From assembly GCA_002727695.1 (NCBI GenBank), contig PBXT01000025.1:421-5549 (forward strand): 5,129 nt of DNA, in the 5' to 3' direction. Shown here one piece after another: positions 1 to 5,129 of this stretch. The notes under the pieces are model-generated. The model was given only the letters and a program-made list of their open reading frames with translations, was not told the DNA's origin and did not search any database. Within the stretch, counting starts at the first letter, position 1. Each line of letters opens with the position of its first letter. The DNA comes from Methanobacteriota archaeon (GTDB lineage: Archaea; Thermoplasmatota; Poseidoniia; Poseidoniales; Poseidoniaceae). The translations under genes were made by a program, and so were the position numbers.

Positions 1-788
1 GCTCTGAATTTACTTGCCTCCTCGAAGAAATCATTGTGGCAGTTGAAAAAGAATGACAATCTTGGTGCGAATGTATCTATATCTAGGCCTGTTTCTATTG
101 CGGCCTCAACATAAGCTAATGCGTTAGAAATTGTGAATGCAACCTCTTGCACTGCAGTTGAGCCCGCCTCTCTGATGTGATAACCTGATATTGAAATTGT
201 ATTCCACAATGGAATGTTTTCTGCGCAGTATTCGAATATGTTTGTAATCAATCTCATAGATTGTTCTGGTGGAAATATGTGGGTTCCTCTTGCAATGTAC
301 TCTTTTAGAATATCATTTTGAATAGTTCCGCGGATTTTATCCTGACTTACGCCGCTTTCTTCGGCAACTACCACATACATTGCAAGCAGTACCATTGCTG
401 GAGCATTGATTGTCATCGAAGTGGAGACTTTGTCCAATGGTATATCGGAGAGTAATATTCTCATGTCATCAAGACATGAAATTGAGACGCCGACTTTTCC
501 TACCTCGCCTTCGCTCATCTCATCATCTGCATCAAGGCCAAGTTGAGTTGGCAAATCGAATGCTACAGAAAGGCCTTTTTGTCCGCGCTCAAGAAGGAGC
601 TTGAACCTCTCGTTTGTTTCCTCGGCGCTACTAAATCCAGCATATTGGCGCATAGTCCACAACCTTGAACGGTACATCGAATCATGTATGCCTCTGGTGT
701 ATGGTGCCTTGCCCGATGTATCAGGGCCTGCAATCTTAGGAACCTCGATGCCACCGAGTGTTCGCCAGTCTTCTTTACGCTGGCTCAT
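1..788 (-). CDS. mcmA: Methylmalonyl-CoA mutase large (catalytic) subunit, N-terminal part, cut by window edge
   Basis: The visible 262 codons are the substrate-binding TIM-barrel half of B12-dependent methylmalonyl-CoA mutase, which interconverts (R)-methylmalonyl-CoA and succinyl-CoA in propionate and branched-chain metabolism. Motifs in order: [16 protein letters not shown] (37-52), [13 protein letters not shown] (72-84), [10 protein letters not shown] (94-103), [12 protein letters not shown] (119-130), [16 protein letters not shown] (154-169), [11 protein letters not shown] (199-209), APRLSFFFN (241-249). With an offset of 40 they match the Propionibacterium enzyme: Y49=Y89, Q157=Q197, R167=R207, Y203/H204=Y243/H244, R243=R283. 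Tyr and Arg at positions 49 and 167 favour methylmalonyl- over isobutyryl-CoA mutase, where Phe and Gln are known. The ATG is the only start after an in-frame stop at 816-818. GAGG (799-796) lies 7 nt upstream. The N-terminus is short: it has WRTLGGIEV at 8-16, but the usual longer lead-in before the YTRG motif (30-33) is missing. The C-terminal part lies outside the window; archaeal homologues usually carry the cobalamin domain on a separate subunit. Confidence 0.96.
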   Translation of the reverse strand, partial: MSQRKEDWRTLGGIEVPKIAGPDTSGKAPYTRGIHDSMYRSRLWTMRQYAGFSSAEETNERFKLLLERGQKGLSVAFDLPTQLGLDADDEMSEGEVGKVGVSISCLDDMRILLSDIPLDKVSTSMTINAPAMVLLAMYVVVAEESGVSQDKIRGTIQNDILKEYIARGTHIFPPEQSMRLITNIFEYCAENIPLWNTISISGYHIREAGSTAVQEVAFTISNALAYVEAAIETGLDIDTFAPRLSFFFNCHNDFFEEASKFR

Positions 789-815
789 ATTACTGCCTCG
801 TCTTGATGAGATGTT

Positions 816-828
816 CTATAATTATTAG
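816..828 (-). promoter_or_regulatory. Candidate TATA element upstream of mcmA
   Basis: Read on the minus strand this A/T-rich block is CTAATAATTATAG, centred about 34 bp before the mutase ATG, inside the 59-bp gap after slyD. Archaeal TATA boxes sit about 26 bp before the transcription start, so initiation would fall near 796, giving a leader of only a few bases. Such a short leader would remove or truncate the GAGG ribosome-site candidate at 799-796, so either leaderless initiation or read-through from slyD must be the main route. Assigned by eye from position and composition only. Confidence 0.35.
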
Positions 829-847
829 CAATTGTTTCTACTAACAT

Positions 848-1378
848 TCAGCAACAGCCATCGTCATTGCATTCCTTTTTCTCTGCTTTAGGAGTTTCTT
901 CAGGTTCGTCGTGCTGAACGCCTCCGGGTCCGTGGGCATGACCATGCTTGATTTCACTCTCATCAGCAGGTCTAACTTCGACTACCTCGACATTGAATGT
1001 TAGGGATTTTCCTGCCAAAGCGTGATTGAAATCAACTGTGATTTCCTCCCCAATTTCTGTTACTCGAAATGGACCTAAGTCACTCATCAGTGTCATTCCG
1101 ATTTCTGGAGTAATACCTCCAAACATTTCAACTGGTACTTTTTGAACTGCATCAGGATTATGCGGTCCGTACGCATCTTCTGCTGACAATGTAAACTCAA
1201 CTTTGTCACCGGTTTCAGAACCCATCAACTCTCTTTCAAAGCCTGGAATCATCTTACCATGTCCTACTAGGAATGCCAATGGCTCCCTATCTTTACTAGA
1301 GTCAAATATTTCTCCTGAATCCGGAAGTGTTCCGGTGTAATGGACTCTCGCAACTGTGTTTTTTCCAATTTTTGTCAT
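848..1378 (-). CDS. slyD: SlyD-like FKBP-type peptidyl-prolyl cis-trans isomerase with His/Cys-rich tail
   Basis: A cytosolic FKBP-family prolyl isomerase and chaperone of 176 residues with no signal peptide or membrane segment. The FKBP core shows VHYTGTL (12-18), FDSS (25-28), LAFLVGHGKMIPGFE (34-48) and GSETGDKVEFTL (53-64). The AYGPHNPDAVQKVP segment (69-82) leads into the insert-in-flap (IF) chaperone domain of about 80-115. The chain returns to the core with DFNHALAGKSLTFNVEVVEV (116-135), the usual SlyD closing strand. The tail has HGHAHGPGG (145-153), H156 and an end CNDDGCC (170-176), so three His in alternating positions and three Cys, which resembles the metal-binding tail of bacterial SlyD that supplies nickel to hydrogenase. 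Metal binding here is inferred. The gene starts 4 bp after the upstream stop, and a GAGATGAT sequence spans that stop, so it is probably translated together with its neighbour. The family assignment is firm; the client proteins are unknown. Confidence 0.95.
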   Translation of the reverse strand: MTKIGKNTVARVHYTGTLPDSGEIFDSSKDREPLAFLVGHGKMIPGFERELMGSETGDKVEFTLSAEDAYGPHNPDAVQKVPVEMFGGITPEIGMTLMSDLGPFRVTEIGEEITVDFNHALAGKSLTFNVEVVEVRPADESEIKHGHAHGPGGVQHDEPEETPKAEKKECNDDGCC

Positions 1379-1381
1379 GTT

Positions 1382-1389
1382 ATCATCTC
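1382..1389 (-). promoter_or_regulatory. Ribosome-binding site of slyD overlapping the upstream stop codon
   Basis: Minus-strand GAGATGAT differs by one base from GAGGTGAT, the complement of the 16S rRNA 3' end. Its GAG lies 8 nt before the slyD ATG. It contains the TGA stop (1385-1383) of the preceding gene, an arrangement typical of translational coupling. It supports the ATG at 1378 as the true start. Confidence 0.6.
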
Positions 1390-2243
1390 TTAGTTGTGTA
1401 TCTCTTTACCATTTTTCTGAATTCTTCTGCAACTTCTTCTGGTATGATTAGTTCAGCTTCCTTCTGGTTGATGAACTCAATAGCATCATCGACTCCAGAA
1501 CGCTCGCCTTTAGCCCAAATCTGGCCAAGAATGTTTGAGCGGTGCTCCTCGCTAACAGAATCGTTCTCTAGGAGTTCGCGGGCAGCATATTTGTATTCCA
1601 AATATTTTCTTCGATCTAATTTCTTGGATTGAGGTTGCCTCCCTCCTCCTCGCTTATCAGCGGGGCGTCGACGTTTCTGCTTCCTGTCGCTTTTCTTGAC
1701 TTCGGTTTTGATGGTCTTGAATACATTTGAAGAGGCTTTAACTTTCACTTTACTTAAGTTCTCATCAACGTCAGGTTCAGCTGCTTCAATAGCTACTTCT
1801 ACCACGGTCTCAGCAAGATTTTCTGGTTTAACCTGTTCAGGTTCAACTTGAGTAACCTTCTTTGCATCTTGTGCTTCTTTCGCAAATTGTGCAGTAGCAG
1901 CAGATTTTGCTCGCAGATCAGCTAAGCGGTCCTCCCTCTTCGAGGGTTTCTTAATTTCAGATTTTGGAGCAGGTTTTGGTTGAGGAGATGGTTGATGCCT
2001 AGGCTTACTAATTTCTTGTTTGGCCGGTTGAGATTTTGATTGATTCTCAATTTCCCTTCTTTTTCTCATTGCTTCCATTGCAGCCTTCTGTTTTGCTGCA
2101 AGGTCATTTTGTGGCTTTTTGACTTCGGGTGCCCTTGGCCTAGGAGGCTGACGATTTACCTTATTTTTCCTTTCCTTTGCCTTTTGACTTGCGTTCGGAG
2201 CAAACGGATTGAACGGTTCGTCCTTGCGCCTTCGCCGGTCCAT
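1383..2243 (-). CDS. Unrecognised basic protein: long disordered region plus C-terminal helical domain
   Basis: I do not recognise this 286-residue protein. Residues 1-15 (MDRRRRKDEPFNPFA) are basic and end in an FNPF motif. Residues 20-110 are rich in Lys, Arg, Pro, Gln and Ala, with a Pro/Lys-rich stretch at 79-101 and Ala/Lys/Glu segments at 48-66 and 103-128 that could form charged helices or short coiled coils. An acidic stretch (133-165) follows, then a very basic one (178-213, including KQKRRR and KRGGGR). Only residues about 211-286 look globular: a predicted mostly helical unit with YLEYKYAARELLEN, NILGQIWAKGERSGVDDAIEFINQ and IPEEVAEEFRKMVKRY. No signal peptide, membrane span or Cys metal site is seen. 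The basic tracts could suit RNA or ribosome binding, but that is a guess. It lies between kae1 (42-bp gap) and slyD (4-bp gap), so it is probably co-transcribed with both. The continuous reading frame and tight spacing support a real gene. Confidence 0.85.
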   Translation of the reverse strand: MDRRRRKDEPFNPFAPNASQKAKERKNKVNRQPPRPRAPEVKKPQNDLAAKQKAAMEAMRKRREIENQSKSQPAKQEISKPRHQPSPQPKPAPKSEIKKPSKREDRLADLRAKSAATAQFAKEAQDAKKVTQVEPEQVKPENLAETVVEVAIEAAEPDVDENLSKVKVKASSNVFKTIKTEVKKSDRKQKRRRPADKRGGGRQPQSKKLDRRKYLEYKYAARELLENDSVSEEHRSNILGQIWAKGERSGVDDAIEFINQKEAELIIPEEVAEEFRKMVKRYTTKR

Positions 2244-2249
2244 ATTACT

Positions 2250-2262
2250 GCGGAATCTCCGC
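2250..2262 (-). repeat. Small perfect inverted repeat just before the unknown gene
   Basis: Minus-strand GCGGA-GAT-TCCGC forms a 5-bp G/C-rich stem with a 3-nt loop, ending 6 nt before the ATG at 2243, in the 42-bp gap after kae1. It would bury the only purine-rich sequence (GGAG) near this start, so it could dampen initiation or mark an RNA-processing point. A stem this short may also be chance. Confidence 0.3.
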
Positions 2263-2285
2263 CTCTCATAACCCTTGGCATCCGC

Positions 2286-3299
2286 TCAAGGCCACGAAAT
2301 CGGTGTTTGGTCGGTGCGTAATTCTTGATCGACACCTGATTGCAACAGAGTTGTAGTGCGTCCATGGTTTAATTCAAGCCATCCTAATCTCGCAATCATA
2401 GTACCATTATCGATGCAATACATACGCGGTGGGCAGTGGCTACTTGCTCCGCGTTCTTTACACATTATTGTGGACATATCACGCATTCTTTGATTGCAAG
2501 CAACCCCTCCGCCTAGTAGAATCTCTGATTTTCCAGTGTGTGCAAGAGCTCTCTCAGCTACCTCGATACACGCAGCAAAGGCATGCTCCTGCAGACTCCA
2601 ACAGACAGCCTCGAAAGGTTTGCCTTCGCGAACTAATCGATTAGCGGCACTCATTATTCCTGAGAATGCCAAATCCATTCCATGGACAGCATAAGGTAAC
2701 TCTAATCCTTTTAATGATGGATTGGGATTTTGCTCCAACCACTCCAGCGCCTTTTTCTCAATAACAGGGCCACCAGGAAAAGGAATACCGTGATTTCTTG
2801 CAAACTTGTCTAGCATATTACCTATGCCGATGTCTAGCGTTTCACCCAGGACGCGATATCTCCCATCCAATCTAGCGATGACTTGTGTATTTCCACCGCT
2901 GACATATAGCAGAATAGGGTCGTCACATCCACACTGCTCTCGGCCAATTTCTATGTGAGCCACGCAGTGATTAACTCCGATAAGCGGTACATCTAAGTGA
3001 GTAGAAATTGTTCTTGCCGCTGCCGCTCCTGTACGCAGGCATGCACCCATTCCCGGGCCCTGTGAATAAGCAATAGCCCCGATGTCTGAAGGATTCAAAT
3101 TGTTGTCAGCAAGGATTTTCGCAAATAATGTCGTTGACAGTTCAACGTGATGGTCAGCAGCTTCCCTTGGATGAATGCCTCCTTCAGTAGGCCTAATGGT
3201 GTCAGAAGCCGATGGTCTAGGTTTGCCATCTCCGTCGACTAAGCCAAATGAAAAGGTATGAGCAGTTGATTCAATGCCCAGTGTCCACTCTCCTGCCAT
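2286..3299 (-). CDS. kae1: Kae1, catalytic subunit of the KEOPS complex (tRNA t6A37 synthesis)
   Basis: Archaeal/eukaryal Kae1 (OSGEP/TsaD family, ASKHA fold) transfers the threonylcarbamoyl group from threonylcarbamoyl-AMP to A37 of ANN-decoding tRNAs. It works in the cytoplasm with Bud32, Cgi121 and Pcc1. The sequence opens with the family's LGIESTAHT (7-15). It then shows SQGPGMGACLRTG (79-91), the metal-binding HCVAH (H111, H115), YVSGGNTQV (132-140), GETLDIGIGNMLDKFAR (152-168), GGPVIEK (176-182), FSGIMSA (212-218), GGGVACNQRM (263-272) and CIDNGTMIA (295-303) with the metal ligand D297. All key residues are present and 337 residues is normal for a stand-alone Kae1. No Bud32 kinase is fused at the C-terminus and none follows in the next gene. 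The ATG puts the first beta strand near residue 5 as expected; an AGG at 3309-3307 lies 7 nt upstream. It is first of the leftward block and diverges from hutI. Confidence 0.98.
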   Translation of the reverse strand: MAGEWTLGIESTAHTFSFGLVDGDGKPRPSASDTIRPTEGGIHPREAADHHVELSTTLFAKILADNNLNPSDIGAIAYSQGPGMGACLRTGAAAARTISTHLDVPLIGVNHCVAHIEIGREQCGCDDPILLYVSGGNTQVIARLDGRYRVLGETLDIGIGNMLDKFARNHGIPFPGGPVIEKKALEWLEQNPNPSLKGLELPYAVHGMDLAFSGIMSAANRLVREGKPFEAVCWSLQEHAFAACIEVAERALAHTGKSEILLGGGVACNQRMRDMSTIMCKERGASSHCPPRMYCIDNGTMIARLGWLELNHGRTTTLLQSGVDQELRTDQTPISWP

Positions 3300-3312
3300 G
3301 TACTTGCCTGTA

Positions 3313-3323
3313 GGATATACTAT
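3313..3323 (+). promoter_or_regulatory. Candidate TATA element for hutI
   Basis: GATATACTATC in the 47-bp divergent spacer is centred about 29 bp before the ATG at 3347 (32 bp before the next ATG at 3350). That is the distance expected for an archaeal TATA box driving a leaderless or nearly leaderless transcript. No Shine-Dalgarno-like sequence precedes the hutI start, which fits leaderless translation. Confidence 0.45.
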
Positions 3324-3330
3324 CTAACGG

Positions 3331-3339
3331 TTTTACTTT
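3331..3339 (-). promoter_or_regulatory. Weak candidate promoter element for kae1
   Basis: Minus-strand AAAGTAAAA is the only A/T-rich block at a suitable distance (centre about 36 bp before the kae1 ATG at 3299). It would give a leader of about 10 nt that just keeps the AGG at 3309-3307. It is a poor match to a TATA consensus, so the assignment rests mainly on position. Confidence 0.22.
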
Positions 3340-3346
3340 GCGTCCA

Positions 3347-4591
3347 ATGATGCAGAGGTTGTTGACCAACGCCGGCCCCATCGCCCACTTGGCAGGTAAT
3401 GGGCCAATCAAGGGCCATGTGGACGATGAATCGTCGCTAGTTGCGGATGCAGGTATGGCGATTTTGGTAGAAGACCACATTATCAAAAAAATTGGAGAAA
3501 CGGAGGAATTGGAATCCGAGTTTTCCGATGCAGAAAAACTCAATTTAGATGGTAAGGCAATCATTCCTGGCTTGGTTGATTCCCACACTCACTTGTTATG
3601 GGCAGGCGATCGCAGCCGTGAAGTTTCGTGGAGACAAAAAGGATTGACGTATCGCCAAATAGCGGAAAAAGGCGGGGGGATTGGCGCCACAGTTTCTCCA
3701 ACTAGGAAATCGAGTGATTCAGAATTGGCGAATTTGGGTATCAAAAGAATGCGAGAAGCCTTACGAAATGGCACAACACACATGGAAGCAAAATCTGGAT
3801 ACGGTTTGGATACTGAAACCGAATTACGACTTCTAACAATTGCTGAATCGATAAGTGCGATTCAATCTCTGCCATCGCTAGACTTGACATGGCTCGGCGC
3901 TCACTCTGCTCCTCCGTCCTCTTCTATCGATGCTTACTTTGAGGAAATTATGTCCGAGCAATTACCTGCAATAATCGAACAAGGTATTGCACGTAGTGCA
4001 GATGTATTTTGTGAACCGGGTTGGTTCAATACTGAGCAGACTGAAGAGATAATGAAGGCTAGCAGAGCCGGAGGCCTCGACCTTAGATTGCACATAGATG
4101 AATTCGAAGATGGAGGAGGTGGAGAGTTAGCTGCAGAACTACAGGTTACTACAGCAGATCATGCGCATTATACAAGCGATGATGCAAGAGCAGCTATGAA
4201 TCAAGCAGGAGTTAATTGTGGTTTTCTCCCAGGTACACCATATTCTATGGGTGCTGAATACCCTCCCTTCGCACACTGTTTAGATAATGAATGGGTTTGG
4301 ACAATTGCTTCTGACTTCAATCCAAACTGTCGAACTTTGAGTTTACCATTCATATCTTCGTTATTGGTTCAGCGCAATGAAATATCACCAATTACTTCTC
4401 TAGCAGCATGTACTCGTAATTCAGCAATTACTACACCACACCCCTCTGGATTGACTCATGGGCAGATTACGGAAGGCGGAATTGCCAATCTCAATATCAT
4501 TGACAGCCCATGGTGGGAAGCTTGGTGCTTACAACCAGGTCATTCACCGTTTGCGGCAACGATGATCGAAGGAGAGTTGATTTTTCATTAA
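3347..4591 (+). CDS. hutI: Imidazolonepropionase (histidine degradation, third step)
   Basis: HutI opens the imidazolone ring of 4-imidazolone-5-propanoate to give N-formimino-L-glutamate, a cytosolic step of the Hut pathway. It belongs to the metal-dependent amidohydrolase superfamily. Numbered from the ATG at 3347 (414 residues, normal length), the signatures are GLVDSHTHLLWAGDR (75-89; ligands H80, H82), KGGGIGATV (108-116), EAKSGYGL (147-154), LGAHSAPP (183-190), VFCEPGWF (220-227), LHIDEF (248-253; H249), ADHAHY (270-275; H272) and ASDFNPN (321-327; D323). The ligand numbering is almost the same as in Bacillus subtilis HutI (H80, H82, H249, D324), which supports this start. An in-frame TTG at 3338 would add three residues (M/L-R-P), and a second ATG follows at 3350. 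HADEF/ADHLEY-type motifs are slightly changed (HIDEF, ADHAHY), within family variation. It has its own likely promoter and diverges from kae1. No hutH, hutU or hutG is in view. Confidence 0.95.
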   Translation: MMQRLLTNAGPIAHLAGNGPIKGHVDDESSLVADAGMAILVEDHIIKKIGETEELESEFSDAEKLNLDGKAIIPGLVDSHTHLLWAGDRSREVSWRQKGLTYRQIAEKGGGIGATVSPTRKSSDSELANLGIKRMREALRNGTTHMEAKSGYGLDTETELRLLTIAESISAIQSLPSLDLTWLGAHSAPPSSSIDAYFEEIMSEQLPAIIEQGIARSADVFCEPGWFNTEQTEEIMKASRAGGLDLRLHIDEFEDGGGGELAAELQVTTADHAHYTSDDARAAMNQAGVNCGFLPGTPYSMGAEYPPFAHCLDNEWVWTIASDFNPNCRTLSLPFISSLLVQRNEISPITSLAACTRNSAITTPHPSGLTHGQITEGGIANLNIIDSPWWEAWCLQPGHSPFAATMIEGELIFH

Positions 4592-4614
4592 ATGTGGTTT
4601 GATTAGTGATTAAT

Positions 4615-4950
4615 ATGAAATCAAAAAGTAGTTATTGGTTAGAAACTGTGGTGTGTTCTGCTCGAAAGGGAGTCGATGCTCGCTTAGAGCGAATGTTAGA
4701 AGCTCGCCAAGAAATGAGGCGTAGAACAGATGGCTGTATTCGCGCATGGGTTTCGCGTTCCATGGATGGGCAACCTATGTTTTTGCTACAGGCTATTTAC
4801 AAGGATGAAGAAGCATGGCATAAAAGTGCAAAAAGAATTTCTGATGAACTTGATTCTAGAGATGGCGGCATCGAATCTCTCCTTGGAGGGCCGCCTCTGG
4901 TAGGTCTATTTGCACTGGATCCAAAAAACATCGATTTGGAGACCCCCTAG
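4615..4950 (+). CDS. Small hypothetical protein, possible ABM-like dimeric alpha/beta-barrel fold
   Basis: A 111-residue soluble protein starting 23 bp after the hutI stop on the same strand, so probably co-transcribed. From the ATG, the predicted order is strand (YWLETVVCSA, 7-16), helix (DARLERMLEARQEMRRR, 21-37), strand (GCIRAWVSR, 40-48), strand (PMFLLQAIYKD, 54-64), helix (EEAWHKSAKRISDEL, 65-79), a loop with LLGGPP (89-94), and a last strand (LVGLFALD, 95-102). This pattern, with D-G-C before the second strand and a Trp/His pair at the start of the second helix, resembles antibiotic-biosynthesis-monooxygenase-like (ABM) or stress-responsive small barrel proteins. That is a fold guess from pattern, not a recognised family hit, and no reaction can be assigned. 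A GTG at 4606 would add M-I-N, but the ATG at 4615 is preferred. Upstream AGTGAT is at best a weak ribosome site. Confidence 0.8.
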   Translation: MKSKSSYWLETVVCSARKGVDARLERMLEARQEMRRRTDGCIRAWVSRSMDGQPMFLLQAIYKDEEAWHKSAKRISDELDSRDGGIESLLGGPPLVGLFALDPKNIDLETP

Positions 4951-4951
4951 T

Positions 4952-4977
4952 TGTCGCATAACATACATTATGCGACA
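4952..4977 (+). repeat. Perfect 10-bp hairpin directly after the last rightward stop codon
   Basis: The arms TGTCGCATAA (4952-4961) and TTATGCGACA (4968-4977) are exact inverse complements around the loop CATACA. The structure begins one base after the TAG at 4948-4950. Possible roles are a 3'-end stabilising or terminating RNA structure for the hutI transcript, or a protein-binding palindrome. No T tract follows it, so it is not a classical intrinsic terminator. The rest of 4978-5129 holds no gene I can support. Confidence 0.7.
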
Positions 4978-5090
4978 CGGATTCTAATGTGCAGTATACA
5001 AATCAAACGCAGTACATCGAATATAGTACTAAAAACTCAGAAAAATGAAATTATGTCCTTAGAATGGGGGGGTTTTAGGGGTAAAATTGG

Positions 5091-5097
5091 TTTTTTT
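5091..5097 (+). terminator. Candidate oligo-T terminator for the hutI transcript
   Basis: A run of seven T on the coding strand, about 140 bp after the last stop, preceded by the G-rich block at 5066-5081 and a TTTTA-GGGG-TAAAA inverted repeat (5073-5086). Archaeal RNA polymerase often stops at oligo-T tracts without needing a hairpin, so this is the best stop site in the spacer. Confidence 0.35.
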
Positions 5098-5129
5098 GAT
5101 AGTCTAGCTTTGCATAGACTTCATTACTA

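Noticed and set aside
563..754. Minus-strand reading frame inside the mutase gene
   Set aside because: It lies wholly within the mutase coding region, which is unambiguous by its active-site motifs.
1327..1632. Plus-strand frame of 101 codons rich in Ser, Phe and Leu
   Set aside because: It is antisense to slyD and the unknown gene; its hydrophobic composition follows from the reversed charged codons of the unknown gene.
2156..2365. Minus-strand reading frame of 69 codons bridging the kae1 end and the unknown gene start
   Set aside because: It overlaps both better-supported genes in another frame, and its sequence has no recognisable domain; it is a shadow of the two genes.
3338..3346. TTG start for hutI giving three extra residues
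   Set aside because: ATG at 3347 follows at once, places metal ligands at the family's usual numbering, and fits the TATA distance better.
5066..5090. Possible G-quadruplex from the G7, G4 and G2 runs
   Set aside because: Only two runs have three or more consecutive G with clear separation (G7 could be split into two), so four proper G3 tracts are not present.
4978..5129. tRNA gene in the right-hand spacer
   Set aside because: No paired acceptor arm, GGTTCRANNC-like T-loop or plausible anticodon arm could be found on either strand.
1..5129. Mobile element, CRISPR array or defence system
   Set aside because: No transposase, integrase, regularly spaced repeat or effector domain is visible; all sizeable genes have housekeeping or catabolic assignments except the two hypothetical ones.

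Overview
This window most likely comes from an archaeon. The tRNA-modification gene kae1 is of the archaeal/eukaryal type (a 337-residue OSGEP-like protein rather than bacterial TsaD). The mutase at the left edge resembles the short archaeal large-subunit type. Candidate promoters look like archaeal A/T-rich TATA elements about 25-35 bp from start codons, with little or no 5' leader. Moderate A+T content, marine-type codon use and a SlyD-like FKBP make an uncultured Thermoplasmata-related euryarchaeon (Poseidoniia / Marine Group II or III) my best guess. That placement is an inference, not shown by any marker gene here.

Layout: bases 1-3299 are read leftward. In transcription order they hold kae1 (3299-2286), an unrecognised basic, largely disordered protein (2243-1383), a SlyD-like FKBP peptidyl-prolyl isomerase (1378-848) and, after a 59-bp gap with a possible promoter, the N-terminal 262 codons of methylmalonyl-CoA mutase large subunit (788-1, running off the window). 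The 42-bp and 4-bp gaps suggest that kae1, the unknown gene and slyD share a transcript. Bases 3347-4950 are read rightward: imidazolonepropionase hutI, then a 111-residue protein that may have an ABM-like (dimeric alpha/beta barrel) fold. A 47-bp divergent spacer separates kae1 from hutI. Bases 4951-5129 hold no supported gene but contain a perfect 10-bp hairpin directly after the last stop, a G7 run, small inverted repeats and a T7 tract.

Function: the leftward block combines tRNA t6A synthesis (Kae1), protein folding/metal handling (SlyD) and propionate/branched-chain/odd-chain carbon entry to succinyl-CoA (mutase). The rightward pair includes the third step of histidine degradation to glutamate. 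No other hut gene, KEOPS subunit or mutase small subunit is in view. I found no mobile element, CRISPR array, defence system or RNA gene. The least explained items are the unknown gene at 2243-1383, the small protein after hutI, and the structured 3' spacer.
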